The notes under the pieces: model-generated
What the model saw: only the letters and a program-made list of their open reading frames with translations
The model's database searches: none
What the model was told of the DNA's origin: nothing
Translations under genes and position numbers: made by a program
NCBI GenBank assembly: GCA_900752275.1
Contig: CAADUS010000159.1
Location: forward strand, 1 to 17,171
Reading direction: 5' to 3'
Length of the DNA: 17,171 nt
From: an uncultured Collinsella sp.
Lineage (GTDB): Bacteria > Actinomycetota > Coriobacteriia > Coriobacteriales > Coriobacteriaceae
In this document: piece after piece, positions 5,410-13,433 of the stretch
How positions within the stretch are numbered: position 1 is the stretch's first letter
Layout: every line of letters begins with the position of its first letter

Positions 5410-6174
5410 ATGCTGCTCCCCGATTCCAAGACCGAGCTCGTCCGTCGCGGCAACAAGGTCGTTTACGACCTGGGCGACAAGATCGTCAAGGTCTTTAACG
5501 AGACCAAGCCCGTCTCCGACGTGTTCAACGAGGCTTTGAATCTTGCCCGCATCAATGAGTGCGGCATCCGCAGCCCCAAGGCTCTCGAGGTTTCTCAGCT
5601 CGAGAACGCCAACGGCTGGGCTCTCGTGACCGAGAAGGTTCCGGGCACCACCCTTGCCGAGAAGATGACTGCCGAGCCCCAGCGCTTTGGTGAGTACCTC
5701 GAGATGTTCGTCGACCTCCAGATCGAGATCCACGGCTACACCTCCCCGCTGCTCAACCGTCAGCGCGATAAGTTCGCACGCATGATCGACAGCCTCGATC
5801 AGCTCAATGCCACCACGCGCTACAACCTTCAGGAGCGTCTGGACGGCATGACCAAGGAGTTCAAGGTCTGCCACGGCGACTTCAACCCCTCCAACGTCAT
5901 CGTCGGCGACGACGGCCAGCTCTATGTGTGCGACTGGGCACACGCCACCCAGGGCTCCCCTGCCGCCGACGTTGCCACCACCTACCTGCTCTTTGCCCTC
6001 AACAGCAAGGACCAGGCCGAGGCCTACCTGGAGCTCTACTGCGACCGCGCCGACATGCCCATGCAGGTCGTGCGTCAGTGGACGAGCATCGTCGCTGCTT
6101 CCGAGCTCGCTCGTAAGCGCAACGTGAACGATGAGTTCCTTAAGAACTGGATCGACGTCGTCGATTATCAGTAA
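5410..6174 (+). CDS. Aminoglycoside-phosphotransferase-fold kinase, substrate unknown
   Basis: A 254-residue protein with the small-molecule kinase (APH/choline kinase) fold. The N-terminal lobe reads ELVRRGNKVVYDLGDKIVKVF, with a Lys in the ATP-binding strand, followed by NEALNLARINECG. The catalytic loop is CHGDFNPSNVIV, with base Asp157 and metal ligand Asn162. The second metal Asp is residue 175 in VCDWAHATQGSPAADVA, which also matches the family. All core catalytic residues are present, so it should be active. The N-terminus recalls the family sometimes called TIGR02172, but that needs a profile search. It lies 88 bp downstream of adhE on the same strand, beyond a G-rich hairpin, so it may be co-transcribed at reduced level. 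AAAGGATG serves as ribosome-binding site. There is no basis for calling it a resistance gene; a metabolite kinase is more likely. Confidence 0.85.
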   Translation: MLLPDSKTELVRRGNKVVYDLGDKIVKVFNETKPVSDVFNEALNLARINECGIRSPKALEVSQLENANGWALVTEKVPGTTLAEKMTAEPQRFGEYLEMFVDLQIEIHGYTSPLLNRQRDKFARMIDSLDQLNATTRYNLQERLDGMTKEFKVCHGDFNPSNVIVGDDGQLYVCDWAHATQGSPAADVATTYLLFALNSKDQAEAYLELYCDRADMPMQVVRQWTSIVAASELARKRNVNDEFLKNWIDVVDYQ

Positions 6175-6209
6175 TATCTGAGCGATTTATTTCGCATCGG
6201 AGGCACAAA

Positions 6210-6247
6210 GGAAAACCCCGCAGCTCGCATGGGCTGTGGGGTTTTCC
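6210..6247 (+). terminator. Intrinsic terminator after the kinase gene
   Basis: GGAAAACCCCGCAG pairs with CTGTGGGGTTTTCC (14 bp with one G-T wobble) around a 10-nt loop. The 3' arm carries the TTTT of a terminator. The A-run in the 5' arm makes the structure potentially active for the convergent transcript as well. Confidence 0.8.
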
Positions 6248-6275
6248 ATTTAGCGATTGAGCACGACGGCAAGAT

Positions 6276-6324
6276 AAAAGGACGGCCTCGCATCTCCCCA
6301 ATCTGGAGAAATGCGAGGCCGTCC
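6276..6324 (-). terminator. Intrinsic terminator of the pyrH-proS operon
   Basis: GGACGGCCTCGCAT (6280-6293) and its exact complement (6311-6324) form a 14-bp stem, extended by CTCC/GGAG inside. On the minus strand it is followed by TTTTATCTT. It lies about 30 nt past the proS stop codon and closes the long minus-strand operon, next to the oppositely oriented terminator of the kinase gene. Confidence 0.88.
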
Positions 6325-6354
6325 CGCATATCGAACTACAAGCGAAATCGTAGA

Positions 6355-8076
6355 TTAACGACGTGCTGCCTTCACAAGCTCGACGACCTTGGCGACAACC
6401 TCATCGATCGCCACGTCCTCACGCTCGCCGGTAGCACGGTCCTTGAGCTCAACGGTACCGTTCTTAAGACCACGCTTGCCGAGCACTACCTGATACGGGA
6501 AGCCCATAAGGTCGTTGTCGGCAAACTTAAAGCCGGGACGCTCGTCACGGTCATCGACGACAACCTCGATACCCTCGGCGCAAAGACCCTCGACGATTTG
6601 GTCGCAGACGGTAGCGCACTCCTCCTTCTTGGGGTCGAGCGGAATCACCGCGACCTCGTACGGGGCAACGGAGACCGGCCATACGATACCGTGCTCGTCG
6701 TTGTGCTGCTCCACGACCGCAGCAAGCGAGCGGGACACACCAACGCCGTAGCAGCCCATGATGAGCGGCTTCTCCTTGCCATCCTCGTCCATAAAGGTGG
6801 CGCCCATGGCCTCGGAATACTTAGTGCCCAGCTGGAAGACCTGAGAGACCTCGATGCCGCGGGCAGCGGAGAGCGGCTTACCGCAGTGCGGGCAGGGATC
6901 GCCGGCAACGACGGTCACCAGGTCGGCCCACTCGTCGACGGTAAAGTCGCGCTCGGGGCAGGCGCCGGTAAAGTGATAATCGACCTCGTTGGCACCGCAG
7001 GCCCACTGCTTGGACTCACGCAGGCTCTCATCGCAGACCAGGCGAATACCCTCGGGTAGGTTAACCGGTCCGATAAAGCCCTTATGCAGACCGTAGGTCT
7101 GGAGCTCCTCATCGGTCATCATGCGATAGCCCTTGCCAAAGACGTGCTCAGCCTTGCAGTCGTTGAGCTCGTGATCGCCCGGAACGATAGCCACAACCGG
7201 CTTACCCTCGGCGTCAATGAGAGCCAGGGACTTGCGCGTGCCATTCTCGGGGAACCCAAAGAACTTGGCAACAGCCTCGATGGTGCCCATGCCCGGAGTC
7301 TTGACCTTGGTGAGTGTGCCGTCGCCGGGGCCCTCGGTCACAACGACCTTGGTGCTTGCAGCCTCGTCATCGGCAGCAAAGCCGCAATCGTCGCAGTAGA
7401 CCAGCGAAGCCTCGCCGGCGTCGGCCAGCGCCATGTACTCGACGGAGGTATCGCCGCCGATCTCACCGGAGTCGGCAACAACGGGCAGGGCCTTGATATA
7501 GCAGCGCTCGCAGATGTTGGCGTAGGCCTGCTTCATCTTGTCGTACTCCTCCTGCAGGCTCTCCTGCGTGGCAGAGAAGCTGTAGGCGTCCTTCATGATG
7601 AACTCGCGACCGCGCATCAGGCCAAAGCGGGGACGGAACTCGTCGCGGAACTTGTCCTGGATGTGATAGAGATTCACGGGCAGCTGCTTGTAGGAACGCA
7701 GTTCATTGCGAACCAGAGCGGTCACGGTCTCCTCGTGCGTGGGACCGAGCACGAACTCGCGGCCGTGGCGGTCATCAAAGCGCACGAGCTCCTTGCCATA
7801 GGCATCGATACGGCCGGACTCGCGCCACAGCTCGGCATCGACCATGATGGGCATCATGAGCTCCTGAGCGCCGGCAGCGTCCATCTCGTCGCGCACGATG
7901 TTCTCGATCTTGCGAATCGAGCGCCACGCGAGCGGCAGATAGGAATAGAGACCGGCGGCCTCCTTGCGAATCATGCCGGCACGAAGCAGCAGGCGATGGC
8001 TCGCAAGCTCGGCGTCGGCCGGATCCTCTTTGAGCGTCGGAGCATACAGCTTAGACATATACATTGCTCGAGTCAT
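6355..8076 (-). CDS. proS: Prolyl-tRNA synthetase (bacterial type, with editing insertion)
   Basis: Charges tRNA-Pro with proline in the cytosol. The 573 residues are the usual size of the bacterial-type (ProS type 1) enzyme. Class II motif 2 is seen in FRDEFRPRFGLMRGREFIMKDAYSF and motif 3 in GCYGVGVSRSLAAVVEQHND. Between them lies the YbaK-like insertion that hydrolyses mischarged Ala-tRNA-Pro (about residues 230-390, including FGFPENGTRKSLALIDAEGK and VPGDHELND). The C-terminal anticodon-binding domain ends the protein. The ATG directly follows the ispG stop codon (TAA then ATG). Its Shine-Dalgarno GAGGAG lies within the last ispG codons, so the two are translationally coupled. It is the last gene of the eight-gene operon and is followed by a strong terminator. 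Confidence 0.97.
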   Translation of the reverse strand: MTRAMYMSKLYAPTLKEDPADAELASHRLLLRAGMIRKEAAGLYSYLPLAWRSIRKIENIVRDEMDAAGAQELMMPIMVDAELWRESGRIDAYGKELVRFDDRHGREFVLGPTHEETVTALVRNELRSYKQLPVNLYHIQDKFRDEFRPRFGLMRGREFIMKDAYSFSATQESLQEEYDKMKQAYANICERCYIKALPVVADSGEIGGDTSVEYMALADAGEASLVYCDDCGFAADDEAASTKVVVTEGPGDGTLTKVKTPGMGTIEAVAKFFGFPENGTRKSLALIDAEGKPVVAIVPGDHELNDCKAEHVFGKGYRMMTDEELQTYGLHKGFIGPVNLPEGIRLVCDESLRESKQWACGANEVDYHFTGACPERDFTVDEWADLVTVVAGDPCPHCGKPLSAARGIEVSQVFQLGTKYSEAMGATFMDEDGKEKPLIMGCYGVGVSRSLAAVVEQHNDEHGIVWPVSVAPYEVAVIPLDPKKEECATVCDQIVEGLCAEGIEVVVDDRDERPGFKFADNDLMGFPYQVVLGKRGLKNGTVELKDRATGEREDVAIDEVVAKVVELVKAARR

Positions 8077-9159
8077 TTATTTCTCCTCAATAAGCTTGTC
8101 GACCTCGGCCATAAGCGCGTCGACAATTTGGTCCTCAGCTACTTTACCAATGATCTGGCCGTGCGAAAAGAGCAGGCCCTGACCTCGTCCGCAGGCAACG
8201 CCCAAGTCGGCGTCAGAAGCCTCGCCGGGGCCATTGACCGCGCATCCCATAACGGCGATCGAAAGCGGCGCGGAGTAGTTCTTAAGTCGCTCGGTGACCT
8301 CCTCGGCGATAGGAATGAGGTTGACCTGGCAGCGAGCGCACGTGGGGCACGATACGATCTCGGGGCCACGGCGGCGAAGACCCAGCGACTGCAGGATACC
8401 CCAGGCGACCGGCGGCTCCTCGACCGGATCGGCCGTGAGCGAGACGCGCATGGTGTCGCCAATGCCCTCGGAAAGCAAAATTCCCAGGCCCACAGAGCTC
8501 TTAATGGTGCCCTGGAGCTTGGTTCCGGCCTCAGTCACGCCCAAATGAAGCGGAACATGGGGGATTTCGCGCGACAGGGCACGATAGGTGTCAAGCGTCG
8601 TGGACACGCTATGAGCCTTGGCGGAAAGCACGATATTGGTAAAGCCGCGATCCTCAAAATGTTTGACGAAACGCTCGCTCGACATCACAAGCTTTTCGGG
8701 CTGCGTAAGGTCATCGCGCTCGGCGATATCCTGCTCAAGCGAGCCGGCGTTCACGCCAATGCGAATCGCGCACCCAGCGGCGCCCGCGGCATCGATCACA
8801 GCATCGACCTTGGCCCAATCGCCAATGTTGCCGGGATTGATGCGGAGCTTAGCGGCACCGGCCTTAACGGCGCCAATGGCGAGCTTATGGTTAAAGTGGA
8901 TATCGGCAACGATCGGCACCGGAGACTCCGCACAAATCGTGCGAAAGCCCTCGAGCGCAGCCTCAGTGGGCACGCTCACGCGCACAATATCACAACCCGC
9001 CTGGGCAAGCGTACGCACTTGCGCAAGCGTTGCCTGGGCGTCGGCGGTATCGGTGCAGGTCATGGACTGACCCACCACCGGAGCGCCGCCGCCTATCTGC
9101 ACGTCGCCCACAAATACGGGGCGCGTCATCTCGCGCGGCAAAGGATGGGACAAAGACAA
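8077..9159 (-). CDS. ispG: 4-hydroxy-3-methylbut-2-enyl diphosphate synthase (flavodoxin)
   Basis: Iron-sulfur enzyme that converts methylerythritol cyclodiphosphate to HMBPP in the MEP isoprenoid pathway. Family marks are VGDVQIGGGAPVVGQSMTCTDT near the N-terminus (TIM barrel start), AGCDIVRVSVP, VADIHFNHKLA and LRINPGNIG. The C-terminal cluster-binding cysteines are in SCPTCARCQVNL and MGCAVNGPGEASDADLG, the latter with the conserved Glu. About 360 residues, the normal size for the form lacking the plant-type insertion. I choose a TTG start at 9159 because GGGGAG lies 8 nt upstream. An ATG at 9129 (start MTRPVFVG) has no clear ribosome-binding site and a GTG at 9168 is too close to it. The gene begins 13 nt after rseP and runs directly into proS. 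Confidence 0.95.
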   Translation of the reverse strand: MSLSHPLPREMTRPVFVGDVQIGGGAPVVGQSMTCTDTADAQATLAQVRTLAQAGCDIVRVSVPTEAALEGFRTICAESPVPIVADIHFNHKLAIGAVKAGAAKLRINPGNIGDWAKVDAVIDAAGAAGCAIRIGVNAGSLEQDIAERDDLTQPEKLVMSSERFVKHFEDRGFTNIVLSAKAHSVSTTLDTYRALSREIPHVPLHLGVTEAGTKLQGTIKSSVGLGILLSEGIGDTMRVSLTADPVEEPPVAWGILQSLGLRRRGPEIVSCPTCARCQVNLIPIAEEVTERLKNYSAPLSIAVMGCAVNGPGEASDADLGVACGRGQGLLFSHGQIIGKVAEDQIVDALMAEVDKLIEEK

Positions 9160-9172
9160 TCCAAACACTCCC

Positions 9173-10534
9173 CTACAAAATAAATCGAAGGACGTCGGAA
9201 CGAAGCATATAGACAAACAGCAGCGCAAAGAGCGCGATGCCGACATAGCTCACGATCGTCTGCACCTTCAGCGGCAACTCGCGACCGGCGACCTTTTGGA
9301 TGATCTCGATAACCAGCTTTCCCCCGTCGAGCGGCGGAATAGGCAGCAGGTTCATAAAGCCCAGCGAAAACGAGATGAGCGCGGCAAACGTCAAGAACGT
9401 CGCAGGGCCGGCTGCCGCCGCCTGAGAAGACATGACACTGATGCCCACAATCGAGCTGGACTGATCGAGTATCTCCATCGTATGCTGCGGCTGCAGCAGG
9501 CGCATCACGCCCTCAGCTGTCTGCTGAACATAGGAGAACGACAGGCGCGCCGACGTAATGGGGTCCAAATGGACCACCTGCGTAGAGGCATAAACGCCCA
9601 AACGCTCGCCCTCCTTGAGCGCGACCGAGGTCGAAAGATTCTTACCGTCGTGCTGATACTCAATGGCGATATCGTTCTGACCGGCAGCCTTGCCGATGGC
9701 ATCATACACATCCATCCAGCTGGAGCAGGACACGCCATCGACACTAAGAATTGCGTCGCCGGCCTCGATGCCCGCCTTAGCGGCTATCGAGCCTTCTTCG
9801 ACCTGACCGATCACATTGCTATCGACCGGCGCCGATACGCCGGCGATAGAGTAGATGCTCATAAGCAGCAAAAAGCCCGTCAGGATATTGACGAGAATGC
9901 CCGCGAGCAGCATAAAGGCACGCTTGAGAAAACCCTGGCCCAGATAGGTATGCGAACGCTCCTGCTCAAGAAACTCCGAAGCAGTGACCGGCAGCTCCCA
10001 CACATCGCCCTCGGCAGTCGCATGCTCTCGATCGAACTTGCGGCCGTCAAAGGTGGTATATCCTGCAGCATCGCGCGGCAGCGTCTGGTACCTAACCGGA
10101 TAGTAACTGGGTGAAGGCTTCTCCCCTTCCTCGTACCAAGGCGCAATGGAACCCCAGCCCAAAAGCAAGGCACAAGCCTCGAGAACATCCTCCTCGGGCA
10201 GCTCCAGCTCGACGGAAAGGTCTGCAACCGAAACGCGACCATGACGATAGATCGCCGCAAGCACACGGTCGGCGCACGAGACATCGGTCGGGTCCATACC
10301 GCAGATAGCGGCATAACCACCCAGCAGCAGCGGCGTCACGCCAAACTTGGTACCGATGCGACGCGACGTATGGTGAATGTCGAAGCGACACGGCAGACCC
10401 AAGAAAAACTCGGTGACGCGCACGCCGCACGCACGAGCCGCTAAAAAGTGGCCGCCCTCATGTAGAAACACAAGGACGGATAACATCAGCAGGCCCCAAA
10501 AGACCGAGGAGAGAACGCTCAGAACAGTATCCAT
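9173..10534 (-). CDS. rseP: RseP-family site-2 membrane metalloprotease with winged-helix-like insertion
   Basis: Intramembrane zinc protease of family M50B, which cleaves membrane-anchored anti-sigma factors or remnant signal peptides. The 453-residue protein starts MDTVLSVLSSVFWGLL. TM1 contains the zinc motif HEGGH (25-29). It is followed by the GLP...PLLLGGYAAICGMD loop, a second TM near 205-232, a PDZ domain (about 243-320) and a C-terminal TM pair with NLLPIPPLDGG, whose Asp403 is the third zinc ligand. Between the first loop and TM2, residues 81-195 are an unusually long insertion. Residues 85-137 look like a winged helix (ADRVLAAIYRHGRVSVADLSVELELPEEDVLEACALLLGWG, split here only for description). 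The ATG lacks a strong ribosome-binding site (AAGGA is 14 nt away), so coupling to dxr is likely. The position between dxr and ispG is typical of this operon. Confidence 0.92.
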   Translation of the reverse strand: MDTVLSVLSSVFWGLLMLSVLVFLHEGGHFLAARACGVRVTEFFLGLPCRFDIHHTSRRIGTKFGVTPLLLGGYAAICGMDPTDVSCADRVLAAIYRHGRVSVADLSVELELPEEDVLEACALLLGWGSIAPWYEEGEKPSPSYYPVRYQTLPRDAAGYTTFDGRKFDREHATAEGDVWELPVTASEFLEQERSHTYLGQGFLKRAFMLLAGILVNILTGFLLLMSIYSIAGVSAPVDSNVIGQVEEGSIAAKAGIEAGDAILSVDGVSCSSWMDVYDAIGKAAGQNDIAIEYQHDGKNLSTSVALKEGERLGVYASTQVVHLDPITSARLSFSYVQQTAEGVMRLLQPQHTMEILDQSSSIVGISVMSSQAAAAGPATFLTFAALISFSLGFMNLLPIPPLDGGKLVIEIIQKVAGRELPLKVQTIVSYVGIALFALLFVYMLRSDVLRFIL

Positions 10535-10557
10535 AAAACGAAAAGCAATCCTTATGA

Positions 10558-11745
10558 TTAAGAGCGGGTTGCAGCGAGCACCTCGGCGGCCTTGGCGCGA
10601 GCCCACGTATCGACATCGCGAAGCTGCTCAAACGATGCGACCGCCTGCGTATCGTGTGCATCCATGCACGACTCGACGATACGGTCGATATCGGTAAAGG
10701 TACAGGCATCGTGCAGGAAGGCATCGACGGCAACTTCGTTGGCGGCATTCAACACGCACGGCATGGTACCGCCTGTCTTGCCGGCACGCTCGGCCAGCGC
10801 CAGGCAGCGGAATGTGTCCGTATCGGCCGCATCGAAGGTGAGCTGCCCGAGCTCGCGGAAATCGATTCGAGGAGCTGGGGTATCCCAACGCTCGGGATAC
10901 GAGAACGCGAACTGGATGGGAATGCGCATGTCGGACGCACCAAGATGCGCCATCACGGAGCCGTCCGCATACTCGACCATCGAGTGGATCTTTGACTGGC
11001 GCTGAACGACCACGTTGATAAAGTCGAGATCGCACCCGAACAGGTGCATCGCCTCGATACGCTCCAAGCCCTTATTCATGAGGGTCGCAGAGTCGATGGT
11101 GATCTTAGCACCCATGGCCCACGTGGGGTGTGCCAGCGCATCGGCGCGCGTCACGCAATTGAGCTCGTCGCGCGTACGGCCAAAGAACGGACCGCCCGAG
11201 CAAGTAAGCCAGATGCAGTGGGCCTCGCGCGGATTCTCCCCCAGATAGCACTGGTAGATGGCGGAGTGCTCGGAGTCGACCGGAATGAGCTGACCCGGTT
11301 GCGCCAACGGCATCAGCAGGTCACCGCCGACAACGAGAGACTCCTTGTTGGCAAGTGCGAGACGCTTGTTCGAGGTCAGGGCCGCATGGCTCGCTTCGAG
11401 CCCGGCAGCGCCCACAATGGCAACAAGGACACAGTCGACGTCATCGCGACGCGCGAGCTCACAAACCGCCTGCGCACCAACACCGAGCTCGGTGCCCTCG
11501 GGCAGCTCCTGCAGTACAGCGTCCGCACCGTGGGTGGTGTCGGCCACGGCAACGGCCGGGACCGAAAACTCGCGGGCAGCGGCAACGAGCTCCGAAGTGC
11601 TGGAGTTAACGGACAACGCCGTCACCTGCAGTCGATCGGCATGCTGACGGCATACATCGAGTGCCTGCGTGCCGATAGAGCCCGTACAGCCCAGAATGGC
11701 AACGCGAAGACGCCCATCGGGGCCGTACGTCGTCTGAAAGGCCAT
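10558..11745 (-). CDS. dxr: 1-deoxy-D-xylulose-5-phosphate reductoisomerase
   Basis: Makes methylerythritol 4-phosphate from DXP with NADPH, the first committed step of the MEP pathway and the target of fosmidomycin. The 395 residues show the NADPH loop ILGCTGSIGTQAL and NKRLALANKESLV. The metal and substrate motif VDSEHSAIYQC carries the Asp and Glu metal ligands. TCSGGPFFGRT, ALAHPTWAMGAKI and TIDSATLMNKGLERIEA hold the phosphate-binding residues and third metal ligand. One departure is the usual HPQS segment, which here reads QRQS (residues 248-251, in NVVVQRQSKIHSMVEY). The histidine of that motif is conserved in many DXRs. The ATG overlaps the cdsA stop codon (TAATG) and GGAGG lies inside the cdsA end. 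The product should be active, with slightly altered kinetics possible. Confidence 0.96.
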   Translation of the reverse strand: MAFQTTYGPDGRLRVAILGCTGSIGTQALDVCRQHADRLQVTALSVNSSTSELVAAAREFSVPAVAVADTTHGADAVLQELPEGTELGVGAQAVCELARRDDVDCVLVAIVGAAGLEASHAALTSNKRLALANKESLVVGGDLLMPLAQPGQLIPVDSEHSAIYQCYLGENPREAHCIWLTCSGGPFFGRTRDELNCVTRADALAHPTWAMGAKITIDSATLMNKGLERIEAMHLFGCDLDFINVVVQRQSKIHSMVEYADGSVMAHLGASDMRIPIQFAFSYPERWDTPAPRIDFRELGQLTFDAADTDTFRCLALAERAGKTGGTMPCVLNAANEVAVDAFLHDACTFTDIDRIVESCMDAHDTQAVASFEQLRDVDTWARAKAAEVLAATRS

Positions 11746-12635
11746 TACAGCACGCCTCCGATCATCAAAAGCAGCTGCGCGGTAATGCAGCCAAAGATAA
11801 GCGAGTCGCTACGGTCGAGCATGCCGCCATGGCCCGGGATAAGGTTGCCGGAATCCTTGACGCCCACGCCACGCTTGATGCGTGACTCAATAAGATCGCC
11901 GATAACGCCCAGGATGGACACAACCACGCCGCACAGCAGTGCGTAGGGCAAGCTCAGCTTATAAAAATGCGTCGCCCACAAAATGAGCCAGATAAGAACC
12001 GAGCCCAAGATGCCGCCGACAAAGCCCTCCCAGCTCTTTTTGGGAGAAATCTTAGGGACCATCTTGTGCTTGCCGATACGGCTGCCCACGATGTAGGCAA
12101 ACGAATCGGAGACCCAGAGAGACGCGCAAACACCCACCGAAAGCAGGGCGCCGGCGAAACCGGGCACGGCATCGCGCAGCAGCACGATGGCCGACAGCAT
12201 AAAACCGGTGTAGATGGGACCCATGAGTGTCACAGCCACATCGGATATGCGGGTACGCGACGAACAGACATACCAAATGCCCACCGCAAGCATCAGAGCA
12301 AAAAGCAGGGCATTCAACAGCAGCGAGTCGCCCAGTGCCGAGAGCGGAAAGAGCACGGCGGCAGCGATACCCAGGCGCTCGTTGGCCACCTTGCCATCGA
12401 GCTTCGTCATGCGGAAAAACTCAAAGCAGCACAGGCCGCTCATGACGGAGACGAAGATGGCGGTGGGAACGATACCCAAAACCAGGCAGAGAATAAATAC
12501 AACGGCGTAGACGATACCTGCAGCGGCACGGGTAATAAAGCCGGCCAGCCACGAAGTCGCAGCCGCGCCGCTTTTGGCGGCAGGCGCCTTGGGAGTTGAC
12601 GCCTTGGGAGCAGACGCCTTGGGACGATCGGACAC
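11745..12635 (-). CDS. cdsA: Phosphatidate cytidylyltransferase
   Basis: Membrane enzyme that makes CDP-diacylglycerol from phosphatidic acid and CTP, the precursor of all major phospholipids. It has 296 residues with about eight hydrophobic segments. The C-terminal family signature is SRIKRGVGVKDSGNLIPGHG followed by GMLDRSD, with the KD...HGG...DR residues intact. KISPKKSWEGFVGG precedes it, as expected. The first 30 residues are a polar tail rich in Pro, Lys, Ala and Ser built from repeats of PKAS, not part of the conserved domain and probably cytosolic and disordered. The start is GTG with AGGAGG at 7 nt. The gene begins 2 nt after uppS and overlaps dxr by 1 nt. Confidence 0.95.
   Translation of the reverse strand: MSDRPKASAPKASTPKAPAAKSGAAATSWLAGFITRAAAGIVYAVVFILCLVLGIVPTAIFVSVMSGLCCFEFFRMTKLDGKVANERLGIAAAVLFPLSALGDSLLLNALLFALMLAVGIWYVCSSRTRISDVAVTLMGPIYTGFMLSAIVLLRDAVPGFAGALLSVGVCASLWVSDSFAYIVGSRIGKHKMVPKISPKKSWEGFVGGILGSVLIWLILWATHFYKLSLPYALLCGVVVSILGVIGDLIESRIKRGVGVKDSGNLIPGHGGMLDRSDSLIFGCITAQLLLMIGGVL
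12586..12625. repeat. 15-bp tandem repeat within the 5' end of cdsA
   Basis: GCCTTGGGA recurs at 12586, 12601 and 12616 with an exact 15-bp period; the first two units differ only in the middle (TTG versus CAG). Because 15 bp is five codons, copy number changes would keep the frame. Read on the minus strand it encodes the repeated PKAS(A/T) of the CdsA N-terminal tail. Confidence 0.75.
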
Positions 12636-12637
12636 GA

Positions 12638-13432
12638 TTAAGCCTCCTCGGTCTTGCTCAGTCCACCAAACCTACGGTCGCGGCCCTGATAGGCCAAAAT
12701 GGCGTTGACAAGACCCCAACGATCAAAGTCGGGCCAATAGGTATCGGTGACATAAAACTCGGAATAGGCAACCTGCCACAGCAGATAGTTCGAAAGGCGA
12801 AGCTCGCCGGAGGTTCGAATCACAAGCTCCGGGTCGGGCAGCCCAGCGGTGTACAGGTGCGAAGCAACCATATCATCGTCAATAGCGGCGGGATCGATCT
12901 TTCCGGCAGCGGCATCGAGCGCGATCTGACGGACAGCGCGGGTGATCTCGGCACGGGCGCCGTAGTTGACGGCAAGCGCCAGCGTCATGCCGGTGTGGTC
13001 GGCACACTCGGCAAGACCCCGCTCAAAGACATCGCGGGTCTTCTTGGGCAGTGCGGAAATATCGCCCAAAAAGACAACGCGCACGTTTTCGCGCTTAAGC
13101 AGCGGCAGCTCATCGATAAACGTCTTGGCAAACAGATGCATTAAAACGTTGACCTCATGCTGCGGACGATTCCAGTTTTCGGTGGAAAACGCATAGGCCG
13201 AAAGGACGTCGACGCCCAAGCGCACGCATGCGGTAATGATCTCGCGCAGGGAGACGATACCGGCCTTGTGTCCCTCGGTGCGGGCAAGACCGCGCGCCGT
13301 GGCCCAGCGACCGTTACCGTCCATGATGCACGAAATATGATGCGGGATCTTATTGAGGTCAAGGTCGGAAAAACCGACGCCCGCAGGGGCGTCGGCAAAG
13401 TACTCGACCAGTTTGTTCTCGTCGTATTGCAC
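12638..13432 (-). CDS. uppS: Undecaprenyl diphosphate synthase (cis-prenyltransferase)
   Basis: Adds isopentenyl units in cis to farnesyl diphosphate to make the C55 lipid carrier used for peptidoglycan and other wall polymers. The 264 residues include HHISCIMDGNGRWATARG (catalytic Asp38), GHKAGIVSLREI, and YAFSTENWNRPQHEV. The isopentenyl-diphosphate site is RTSGELRLSNYLLWQVAYSE. All are standard for the Z-type family. There is a short extra N-terminus of about 20 residues. The start is GTG, 1 nt after the frr stop codon, and GGAG in the last frr codons gives the ribosome-binding site. It uses isoprenoid precursors made by the dxr and ispG products encoded further down the same operon. Confidence 0.96.
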   Translation of the reverse strand: MQYDENKLVEYFADAPAGVGFSDLDLNKIPHHISCIMDGNGRWATARGLARTEGHKAGIVSLREIITACVRLGVDVLSAYAFSTENWNRPQHEVNVLMHLFAKTFIDELPLLKRENVRVVFLGDISALPKKTRDVFERGLAECADHTGMTLALAVNYGARAEITRAVRQIALDAAAGKIDPAAIDDDMVASHLYTAGLPDPELVIRTSGELRLSNYLLWQVAYSEFYVTDTYWPDFDRWGLVNAILAYQGRDRRFGGLSKTEEA

Positions 13433-13433
13433 C

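Noticed and set aside
7084..9183. Open frame of 699 codons on the plus strand across proS and ispG
   Set aside because: It lies antisense to two well-supported genes and crosses their junction; composition is that of a shadow frame.
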